Shown: positions 7,787 through 14,107 of the stretch, one piece after another
Layout: each line of letters starts with the position of its first letter
Numbering within the stretch: the stretch's first letter is position 1
Origin: Nanobdellota archaeon
GTDB taxonomy: Archaea > Nanoarchaeota > Nanoarchaeia > Parvarchaeales > Parvarchaeaceae
DNA length: 21,338 nt
Direction: 5' to 3'
NCBI GenBank assembly: GCA_021834945.1
Contig: JAKBRA010000011.1
Span: 1 to 21,338 of the forward strand
Made by a program: the position numbers and the translations under genes
Notes under the pieces: model-generated
Databases searched by the model: none
Told to the model about the DNA's origin: nothing
What the model saw: the letters and a program-made list of their open reading frames with translations, nothing else

Positions 7787-8371
7787 ATGGTAACTACAAT
7801 ACAGGTTAAAAGAGAAGGGATGCCGATATCCCTAAAGCACACACATGAGATAATGGAGGCGGTTAAAGGTAAGCAGGTTTCAAAGGCAAATGCCTTGCTT
7901 AAAAAAGTACTGTCAAAGCAGGCATATATACCATTTAGGAAATATTCAAGTAAAGGTCATAAACAGGGAGTACCTGCAGGTTATCCGCAGAAAGCGACTA
8001 AACAAGTTATTTCTATGCTTGAAGAGTTAAAGGCAAATGCAAAGAACATGGGTTTTGATGAGTCAAAGATAGTTGTAAGTAGTTATTCTCTTGGCAGAGG
8101 GGGCTATCCAAGATTTTCAAGCGGAACTATTTACAGGCATGGGAAGCGTACAAATTTAACGATCTATTCATTAGTTGAGCAAGAAAGAAAGATGCCTGAA
8201 AAGAAGCCAGCTAGTGCAGATAAAGAAGGCGAAAGTCCTAGTGTTAAAGAAGACGTAAAAGAAGAGACAAATGTGGAGGAACAAAAACCTGCTGAAGAAA
8301 AAAGAGAAGAAACAGTTGAGCAAGAAAGTAATAAAAGCACGGAAAGCGATGAGTTAAAGGCGGAGAAATGA
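7787..8371 (+). CDS. rpl22: 50S ribosomal protein uL22 (L22) with acidic C-terminal tail
   Basis: A 194-residue uL22; archaeal relatives are usually about 150. The conserved part (1-137) includes GMPISLKHTHEIMEAVKGKQ, YIPFRKYSSKGHKQG, GYPQKATKQVISMLEELKAN and the tunnel-hairpin region SLGRGGYPRFSSGTIYRHGK, ending TNLTIYSLVEQE. From about 138 to 194 the protein is a low-complexity Glu/Lys/Ser tail (such as KEETNVEEQKPAEEKREET) with no fold expected. uL22 lines the peptide exit tunnel and contacts all domains of 23S rRNA. The gene starts two bases after the uS19 stop. The tail is in frame and followed directly by uS3, so it is not an obvious frameshift product. Confidence 0.93.
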   Translation: MVTTIQVKREGMPISLKHTHEIMEAVKGKQVSKANALLKKVLSKQAYIPFRKYSSKGHKQGVPAGYPQKATKQVISMLEELKANAKNMGFDESKIVVSSYSLGRGGYPRFSSGTIYRHGKRTNLTIYSLVEQERKMPEKKPASADKEGESPSVKEDVKEETNVEEQKPAEEKREETVEQESNKSTESDELKAEK

Positions 8372-8372
8372 C

Positions 8373-9044
8373 ATGTTACCTAAAAAAATAATTGCAAATA
8401 AAGTGAACGATGAAACGGCAAGAGAGTACTTGTTCAAGAAATTCAGCAGGTTTGGTATAAGCGATATAAGAATAGAAAAAACGCCTTTAGGGATGAAAAT
8501 AATAATAAAAACGCCTAAGCCAGGAGCGATAATAACCAGAGCAAACCAGATACTTAGGGAAAGCTCAAAAGAACTTGGAGAATATTTCAACCAGGAATCT
8601 CCTAGAATAGAGGTTGAAGGTTCACAGAACCCTAATTTGGACCCTGCTATAGTAGCGGATTCAATAGCCTTTAAGATAGCTAAGTATGGGCCTATGAAAT
8701 ACAAAGTAGTTGCTCATAAGGCAATGGATAGTATAATGGCCGCAGGAGCAAAAGGGGTAGAAATAGAGATAGGCGGGGTTATAAAGGAAAGAGCTGCACA
8801 CTTTAAATTTAGGCCAACTGGTAGCGTTATGCCAAAGACCGGGCAGGTTGAGTTTTTTGGTGTGAGAAGCGCAAAAAAACAGTTAGTGCTCAAAAGAGGA
8901 TCAATAGGCATAAAAGTAACTATAGTCGTACCGACTGAAAACATAGGAGGAGTGAAAATAAATGATGGAAGAGAATCTGAAGGACTTGGAAATGGAACTT
9001 CTGAAAATGAACATAAAGAAGACGCAGGGGCTCCAGCCAGCTGA
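8373..9044 (+). CDS. rps3: 30S ribosomal protein uS3 (S3)
   Basis: A 223-residue uS3. An N-terminal KH type 2 domain (about 15-90) contains ISDIRIEKTPLGMKIIIKTP. The C-terminal domain (about 95-190) is recognisable from IMAAGAKGVEIEIGG, TGQVEFFGV and GSIGIKVTIVVP. It lines the mRNA entry channel. The KH loop, usually G-R/K-x-G after PG-x-x-I, reads T-R-A-N here (residues 55-58), so the canonical GXXG is missing. Residues 197-223 (INDGRESEGLGNGTSENEHK onward) form a hydrophilic tail encoded by the same DNA as the start of uL29 in another frame. The ATG at 8373 is one base after the uL22 stop. Confidence 0.94.
   Translation: MLPKKIIANKVNDETAREYLFKKFSRFGISDIRIEKTPLGMKIIIKTPKPGAIITRANQILRESSKELGEYFNQESPRIEVEGSQNPNLDPAIVADSIAFKIAKYGPMKYKVVAHKAMDSIMAAGAKGVEIEIGGVIKERAAHFKFRPTGSVMPKTGQVEFFGVRSAKKQLVLKRGSIGIKVTIVVPTENIGGVKINDGRESEGLGNGTSENEHKEDAGAPAS
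8945..8950 (+). promoter_or_regulatory. Shine-Dalgarno site of rpl29 inside rps3
   Basis: AGGAGG ends 11 bases before the ATG at 8962 and lies within the uS3 coding sequence. It is the strongest ribosome-binding site in the window and supports translation of the overlapping uL29 frame. Confidence 0.7.
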
Positions 9045-9138
9045 TGCTGGCAAGTACAGGCATTTGAAGAAGAAAGTCGCTCAGCTGAAGAATGAGCTTA
9101 GGAAGAAGGAGTTGTCAGCAAAATCTTCGAAATCTTAA
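8962..9138 (+). CDS. rpl29: 50S ribosomal protein uL29 (L29), overlapping the 3' end of rps3
   Basis: A 58-codon reading frame starts MMEENLKDLEMELLKMNIKK and continues TQGLQPADAGKYRHLKKKVA, then QLKNELRKKELSAKSSKS. This is the two-helix plan of uL29: an amphipathic helix (L-x-x-L-x-x-E-L-x-x-L), a short turn near ADAGKYR, then a basic helix starting LKKKVAQLKNEL. Its place directly after uS3 is the conserved archaeal order. It starts 83 bases before the uS3 stop in a different frame, 11 bases after AGGAGG. ATG 8965 is an alternative start. uL29 sits at the peptide exit site and helps dock signal recognition particle. The next genes of the usual operon are absent; a T-rich tract and a convergent gene follow. 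Confidence 0.88.
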   Translation: MMEENLKDLEMELLKMNIKKTQGLQPADAGKYRHLKKKVAQLKNELRKKELSAKSSKS

Positions 9139-9154
9139 ACTTTATAAAGAATAT

Positions 9155-9190
9155 CTTTTAAGTTTATTTTTAATATATTTTAATTATTTT
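9155..9190 (+). terminator. T-rich termination tract at the end of the ribosomal operon
   Basis: The 56 bases between the uL29 stop (9138) and the convergent membrane-protein stop (9195) are almost pure A and T, with several T runs on the plus strand. Oligo-T archaeal termination is likely here. Assigned by composition. Confidence 0.4.
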
Positions 9191-9194
9191 CTAT

Positions 9195-10061
9195 TTATCC
9201 GTTTATCAAATCAAATAAGGTATCAAGTTGCGCTCTTTTTGCTTCAATCTGCGCCTTCATTTTATTGTAATCATCTTTGCTTATTTTACCTGCAACAAAA
9301 TTCCTCTCCAAATCTGCAGATTCTTTCTCTATATCTCTTAATTTGTTGTTAAGTTTCATTGAGCCTTGAGGCCCCATGGAAAGGCTGCTTGAAACGCTAT
9401 TAGCTAGCTGTCTTTTGTCCAATTTATTTCCATATTTTCTTGAAAGTTCACTGTACATTTCGGTCATGTCGCCTTCAAGTTTAGAATATGAATCTTTGTC
9501 CTTGAACTTACAATCCCCCGCTAGAACAACCCTTACATTTGCAGATTCTTCTGTAGGGTCATAAACCCCTATTATTTTTGACCATAGAAATATTGGTACT
9601 ATCTTCTTTATTTCAAAGAATATCAAAGACAGTACAAAGAAGGCTATCATCCCATAAAGTACAAGTGCAGATGCAGAATAACTGAAATGAGTTATATTTG
9701 TGTATATGTTTGATCGATAAGAGACAAGAAGAAATGCCAAAAGAACTATTCCTAAGATAAGGCAGGTCTTCCATGCTATAGGATACTTTGATCCTTTCTT
9801 GTTGTCCTTAGCGCTTTTTATCAGCGCTCTTATCGGCTTTACATTTCCACCTCTAAAGGTTTCTTCCAGTTCAGTATCCTCAAATTTTGCAAGTTCATTG
9901 AGTAGTATTTTGTAGTCCATGTCTGTCATGTACTCTGATATTTGGTTCCTTAATACTTGCGGATCATCGCTTTTTATATAGATATCATAAAATACGTGCT
10001 TTTTCTCTAATTCTTGGGTGTCAAACTCCTTCTCATAGTTCTTTATACTAAAGCCGATCAT
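9195..10061 (-). CDS. two-helix membrane protein with cytoplasmic domains, unknown function
   Basis: A 288-residue protein with three parts. The N-terminal domain (1-92) is soluble and charged, with GGNVKPIRALIKSAK just before the membrane. Two hydrophobic segments at about 96-114 and 128-150 form a helical hairpin. The C-terminal part (151-288) has a small alpha/beta stretch with YDPTEESANVRVVLAGDC, then a long charged helical region. The end, LERNFVAGKISKDDYNKMKA, resembles the short SHOCT-type helical modules at the C-termini of membrane proteins. No enzyme motif is seen and I do not recognise the family. The ATG at 10061 lies 19 bases after one arm of an inverted repeat that forms a divergent promoter with nuoJ. 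Confidence 0.6.
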   Translation of the reverse strand: MIGFSIKNYEKEFDTQELEKKHVFYDIYIKSDDPQVLRNQISEYMTDMDYKILLNELAKFEDTELEETFRGGNVKPIRALIKSAKDNKKGSKYPIAWKTCLILGIVLLAFLLVSYRSNIYTNITHFSYSASALVLYGMIAFFVLSLIFFEIKKIVPIFLWSKIIGVYDPTEESANVRVVLAGDCKFKDKDSYSKLEGDMTEMYSELSRKYGNKLDKRQLANSVSSSLSMGPQGSMKLNNKLRDIEKESADLERNFVAGKISKDDYNKMKAQIEAKRAQLDTLFDLING

Positions 10062-10080
10062 AAAATTATATGATTTCGTT

Positions 10081-10151
10081 TAAATAAATAAGTATTATTT
10101 GCAGTTTATAATGGGTTTTTTGTTTGCAATTAAAAACCACTTATTTATTTA
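10081..10151. promoter_or_regulatory. symmetric divergent promoter: 13-base inverted repeat between the 9195-10061 gene and nuoJ
   Basis: TAAATAAATAAGT at 10081-10093 is the exact reverse complement of ACTTATTTATTTA at 10139-10151. Each arm is a TATA-like element facing outward, ending 19 bases before ATG 10061 on the minus strand and 20 bases before ATG 10172 on the plus strand. The arms therefore look like the two core promoters. The 45 bases between them could hold upstream elements or a shared operator. Confidence 0.6.
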
Positions 10152-10171
10152 TAAACGTCTTATCTAATATA

Positions 10172-10648
10172 ATGGATTTAGGGAGTATTGGGTTTTTGAT
10201 AATCTCGGGTTTACTCATATCTACCGCTATTCTAATGGTCTTTACCAAGAATCTTATACATTCTCTTCTTTACATGTTCATGTTTGTTATATCAGTAACG
10301 GCAATGATACTCTACTTAAATGCCGTTTTTTTGGGAGTAGCAGAGCTTATAATATACAATGGTGGGATAGTACTTTTGCTTGCGATAGGGATAAGCTCAA
10401 TGCCAGAAGGAGCAGTTAAACGGATAAACTCAAAGCTTTCTGTTTCTCTTCCAATAATAATACTGGCAGTAACTTCAGTTCTGCTGCTTAAAATGCCTTC
10501 TGCCCAAGATTTTACTGTTTTAAATTACGCTGATTTCGGAATATACTTTTTCCAAAATTATGCAGGCCTTCTTCTTGTTCTGGCATTTACTGCGATAGCA
10601 AGCATATTTTCAACAATATACATAATAAGCAGGGGTGAAAGGATATGA
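10172..10648 (+). CDS. nuoJ: complex I subunit NuoJ (ND6-like)
   Basis: A 158-residue integral membrane protein with about five hydrophobic helices. The conserved NuoJ third helix is visible as FLGVAELIIYNGGIVLLLAI (53-72), in place of the usual VYAGAVMVLF-type sequence. NuoJ is part of the membrane arm joining the quinone site to the antiporter subunits. The start is ATG 10172 because a promoter arm ends 20 bases before it; an in-frame TTG at 10124 would lie upstream of that promoter. The TGA overlaps the nuoK ATG by four bases. It is the first gene of nuoJKLMN; no nuoA-I genes lie next to it. Confidence 0.85.
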   Translation: MDLGSIGFLIISGLLISTAILMVFTKNLIHSLLYMFMFVISVTAMILYLNAVFLGVAELIIYNGGIVLLLAIGISSMPEGAVKRINSKLSVSLPIIILAVTSVLLLKMPSAQDFTVLNYADFGIYFFQNYAGLLLVLAFTAIASIFSTIYIISRGERI

Positions 10649-10947
10649 TACAAGAAGCTTATTTTCTGCTGCTTACAAGCATACTGTTTGTGATAGGTAT
10701 ATATGGCATAATTTCAAGAAGGGAGGGGATATCCATAATTATATCCTCTGAAATAATAGTCAATGCAGCCATAATAAATTTCGTATCGGCAGCTAATTTC
10801 TATTCGGCTTTGAATGGGATAAGCTATGCACTTATAACGCTTATAATGATAGTATTTGAAACTGTTGTTTTCATTGCCTTAATGGTCATTTTTTCAAGAA
10901 AGACCGGCTCGCTTTCAATATCAAAGCTAAGGAGGTATAAAGGATGA
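10645..10947 (+). CDS. nuoK: complex I subunit NuoK (ND4L/MrpC-like)
   Basis: A 100-residue, three-helix protein. The diagnostic sequence GIYGIISRREGISIIISSEI leads into IVNAAIINFVS. Glu36 and Glu72 occupy the positions of the two membrane glutamates essential for proton transfer in E. coli NuoK. NuoK links the E-channel to the antiporter chain and is homologous to MrpC of cation antiporters. The ATG overlaps the nuoJ stop, with GGGGTGA a few bases upstream as ribosome-binding site. The length is normal. An Mrp subunit is less likely given the flanking nuoJ and nuoL/M/N genes. Confidence 0.92.
   Translation: MIQEAYFLLLTSILFVIGIYGIISRREGISIIISSEIIVNAAIINFVSAANFYSALNGISYALITLIMIVFETVVFIALMVIFSRKTGSLSISKLRRYKG
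10930..10936 (+). promoter_or_regulatory. Shine-Dalgarno site of nuoL
   Basis: AGGAGGT lies 12 bases before ATG 10949, within the end of nuoK. It favours 10949 as the start over the out-of-frame ATG at 10944. Confidence 0.55.
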
Positions 10948-10948
10948 T

Positions 10949-12697
10949 ATGCTGTATCTAATCCTTCTTCCGCTTTTAATTTCTGCAGTCTTGATCCCCT
11001 TATTCGGAGAAAGGAAAAATGTAAGCTGGTTAATTTCTTTGTCAGCTGCAGTAATCTCATTTCTTCTTTCAATTTTCTTTTTTATCCTGTATTTCAATAA
11101 TAATATTATAGAAAGCTATACTTGGTTTTCATTCAATACTTTCTCATTTTCTCTGTCCTTTTTAGGAAACAACCTTACACTTTTCATGGCATTGCTGGTT
11201 TCATTTATATCTATAATGGTTTTGATGTTTGCTGGAGTTTACATGAGAAAAGAAAGGCAGGCAAGGTTTTATTCTGAGATGTCTTTTTTCATATTCGCTA
11301 TGCTTGGTTTGGTGATGTCAAACAGCCTGCTTCTGTTTTTTATATTCTGGGAATTCGTCGGTATAACCTCATATCTTTTGATAGGCTTTTGGTATGATAG
11401 AGATGGCCCTGCCGTTTCAAGCAAGAAGGCCCTTATAATAACAAGAATTGGGGATCTTGCTTTTCTTACAGCTTTAGTAATAGTCTTCTCTACACTTAAG
11501 ACCTTTTCAATATCTTCTATTTTGAACTCTATTCCTTCTATACCTTTGACTACATTGATAATTGTAGGATCTCTTTTTACGATTGCAGGACTTTCAAAGG
11601 CAGCGCAGTTCCCATTTTATACTTGGTTGATAGATGCAATGGAAGGTCCAACACCAGTAAGTTCTCTTCTTCACTCTGCTACAATGGTTGCAGCAGGTGC
11701 GTACCTTCTAGTGAGGCTTCTTCCTCTCATATCTGCAGCAGGTCTTGTTAATTTGATAGTCGTAATAGGGTTCATTACTGCTTTTACAGCAGCGTTGCTT
11801 GCCTTAAAGGAGAGACATTTCAAAAAGATACTTGCATATTCAACAATAGAGAGCCTTGCTTTCATGTTCTTAGCTATAGGAACTTTAAACGCGGGCGGAG
11901 CAATTTTTTACTTGTTTACGCATGCTATTTTTAAATCAATGCTTTTCTTCATAAGTGGAGGGCTGGCAATTGCATTTGGTACTTATGATGTATATGAATT
12001 AAGCAAAAAGAAGTTAAATGGAACTTGGTTTACCATTCCTGCATTAATAGGCTTTGCTTCAATTTCAGCAATACCTCCCTTTATGAGCTTTTTTGCTCAT
12101 TCAGCACTTACACATAATTTCAATGTATTTGAAAACATAGCTTTTGTTTTTGTCGCCTTTTTAACTGCTCTTTTCTCATTTAGGGCCTTCTTTGTCATAT
12201 TTAGGAACAAAGCGGAAAAACCTCTTAAAAAGGAATTTAATCTTTTCTTTCCGATAGTACTCCTTTCAATAATTTCTACAGTCGGTGGAGTTTTTCTTTA
12301 CTTCTTCAAAAGTATAATAAGCATTGCATACTCCTTTGATGTTTTTTCATTTATAGCACTAGCAGCTTCTTTCCTTGGGGCATTCCTTTCCTATGAACTC
12401 TTTTACCTTAGTAAAACACAGCAATTAACAGAGAAAATAAGGGGCATATCAGAGAAAATTGCAGATTATGGATATGAAAGATTCATAATAGCAATAGGGA
12501 ATACAATCTCAACCTTTGGGTTTTACGTTGGAAGGTTTGATTTTATGTTTTCAAATGCAATGTCTAGAATGGCCGAATCAACTTTTATAATGTCTTCAAA
12601 GACAAGGGAGATTGAAAACGGAGACACATTCAGGTACATAACTGCAGTTATAGTAGGACTAATTGCAGTCATCCTTTTCGCGGTGATTTTCATATGA
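10949..12697 (+). CDS. nuoL: complex I subunit NuoL (ND5-like proton pump)
   Basis: A 582-residue antiporter-like subunit with about 16 predicted helices. Conserved residues are Glu135 in FIFWEFVGITSYLLIGFW, Lys217 in LSKAAQFPFYTW, His242 in GPTPVSSLLHSATMVAAGAY, and His325 and Lys329 in LFTHAIFKSMLFF. KKILAYSTIESLAF is the usual broken-helix region. The C-terminus has a long amphipathic stretch followed by a last membrane helix (about 562-582), matching the lateral helix of NuoL that MrpA and NuoM/N lack. The position of the Lys-Asp pair in E. coli helix 12 (FFSKDE) reads FFAHSA here, so Lys becomes His384 and Asp becomes Ser385. One of the two helix-11 histidines is Tyr321. The TGA overlaps nuoM as ATGA. 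Confidence 0.95.
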   Translation: MLYLILLPLLISAVLIPLFGERKNVSWLISLSAAVISFLLSIFFFILYFNNNIIESYTWFSFNTFSFSLSFLGNNLTLFMALLVSFISIMVLMFAGVYMRKERQARFYSEMSFFIFAMLGLVMSNSLLLFFIFWEFVGITSYLLIGFWYDRDGPAVSSKKALIITRIGDLAFLTALVIVFSTLKTFSISSILNSIPSIPLTTLIIVGSLFTIAGLSKAAQFPFYTWLIDAMEGPTPVSSLLHSATMVAAGAYLLVRLLPLISAAGLVNLIVVIGFITAFTAALLALKERHFKKILAYSTIESLAFMFLAIGTLNAGGAIFYLFTHAIFKSMLFFISGGLAIAFGTYDVYELSKKKLNGTWFTIPALIGFASISAIPPFMSFFAHSALTHNFNVFENIAFVFVAFLTALFSFRAFFVIFRNKAEKPLKKEFNLFFPIVLLSIISTVGGVFLYFFKSIISIAYSFDVFSFIALAASFLGAFLSYELFYLSKTQQLTEKIRGISEKIADYGYERFIIAIGNTISTFGFYVGRFDFMFSNAMSRMAESTFIMSSKTREIENGDTFRYITAVIVGLIAVILFAVIFI

Positions 12698-14106
12698 TAA
12701 ACTTAATCTTTCTTCTGGCAGTACCTGCGATTGGGATGCTTCTTTTAATACTAAAAATATTCTACGACAAGCTGCCTTCTACGGAGATAATAACACTTTC
12801 AGTAATGGCAGTAAATGCCATTTTATTTGTTCTTGGCCTTGTTTTTGGCTTTTCAGGCTTTAACGTAGACATAAACCCTAGTATAAGCTTCTCTTTTTCA
12901 TTGCAGGAAAATTTAATAACCGTTCCGTTTCTTCTTCTAGCAGTAACAGTTCCTATTGCAATATTTCTTTTTGCAACTAAGGAAATAAAACAAAGCAAAA
13001 ATATTTTTTATCTGTTTTATCTTTTAGTATACGTTTCTGTTATAGCTGTTTTCGTTTCATCAAATCTTATAGTATTCTTTATTTTTTGGGAAGCCGCGGT
13101 TCTTTCCCTATTTTTCATCACAGGGTTATGGGGTAATCATGAGAGGGGTAAGAAAGCAGCTATGAAATTTCTTGTATTCACTCAGTTCGGAAGCCTTACT
13201 CTTCTTGCAGTTTTTATACTGCTTTTCCTTTATACTGGGAGCTTCAACTTTTCTGTTATTGCCTCCAAGATGTCTCTTTTACCTTCATATATAGAATATC
13301 TTTCCTTTTTCCTGCTGTTAATAACAGTCATGATAAAAATGCCTATTTTCCCACTTCATGGGTGGCTTCTTGACTCTTATTATTACTCCCCCTCCTCAGG
13401 AACTATGCTTCTATCAAGTGTGCTTTCAAAGCTTGGAGGGTTTGCATTTATTCTATTCGGTTTTGGACTTTTTAGAAACCTGCTTTTGAATCTCAGACTG
13501 CCGCTTATAACTTTGGGTGTGTTCACTGCTGTTTACATTGCATTTACTGCTTCTGGCCAGAAAGACCTTAAAAAACTTCTTTCGTACTCAAGCATGTTCT
13601 ACATGTCCTTGGTGTTTATCGGCATTTCATCAGGTATTAACTTAGCAGTTGCAGGATCGATTCTGTTAATGGTAAGTCATGGTTTTATAATAACAATGCT
13701 GTTTGGAATCTCTTATATACTCCTGCAAAAGACAGGTACAAATGAAACTGAAAAGATGGGAGGGCTTATGTCAAGGATGCCTTTGCTTTCCTCCTTTTTT
13801 ATATTTGGAGTATTTGCAAGTCTGGGAGTTCCGGGGTTATCAAACTTTCCAGGAGAATTACTAATTTTTATAGGCTCATATGGGGTTGCAGGTTTATCTC
13901 TTATCGCTATCTTTGGTATAATGCTATCTACTAATTATTATTTAAGGGTAATTAAGCAGTCTTTATTCGGGCAGTTGAAAAAGACTTTTATAAGTTTAAC
14001 AGACCTTTCAAAAAATGAGCTGCTTTTTATGGCTTTCTTATCTTTTTTTATTCTGTTGTTAGGGCTGTTCCCTTCATTGATTTTAAACACGCTTGTGGGA
14101 CTGTGA
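12694..14106 (+). CDS. nuoM: complex I subunit NuoM (ND4-like proton pump)
   Basis: A 470-residue antiporter-like subunit with about 14 predicted helices. Key residues for proton pumping are present: Glu133 in FFIFWEAAVLSLFFITGLWG, Lys215 in IKMPIFPLHGWLLD, Lys246 in SSVLSKLGGF, His329 in MVSHGFI and Glu388 in FPGELLIF. LKKLLSYSSMFYMSLVF is the broken-helix region. The ATG overlaps the nuoL stop by four bases, and GGTGAT lies six bases upstream as ribosome-binding site. It is slightly shorter than E. coli NuoM (509 residues). Placement between nuoL and nuoN is the canonical order. Confidence 0.95.
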   Translation: MINLIFLLAVPAIGMLLLILKIFYDKLPSTEIITLSVMAVNAILFVLGLVFGFSGFNVDINPSISFSFSLQENLITVPFLLLAVTVPIAIFLFATKEIKQSKNIFYLFYLLVYVSVIAVFVSSNLIVFFIFWEAAVLSLFFITGLWGNHERGKKAAMKFLVFTQFGSLTLLAVFILLFLYTGSFNFSVIASKMSLLPSYIEYLSFFLLLITVMIKMPIFPLHGWLLDSYYYSPSSGTMLLSSVLSKLGGFAFILFGFGLFRNLLLNLRLPLITLGVFTAVYIAFTASGQKDLKKLLSYSSMFYMSLVFIGISSGINLAVAGSILLMVSHGFIITMLFGISYILLQKTGTNETEKMGGLMSRMPLLSSFFIFGVFASLGVPGLSNFPGELLIFIGSYGVAGLSLIAIFGIMLSTNYYLRVIKQSLFGQLKKTFISLTDLSKNELLFMAFLSFFILLLGLFPSLILNTLVGL

Positions 14107-14107
14107 A

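Noticed and set aside
9092..9352. An 86-codon frame overlapping the end of rpl29 and the membrane protein gene
   Set aside because: It spans the T-rich terminator, is antisense to a better-supported gene, and shows no protein-like composition.
10124..10171. TTG start extending NuoJ by 16 residues
   Set aside because: The start would lie before the TATA arm at 10139-10151, so it would not be in the transcript.
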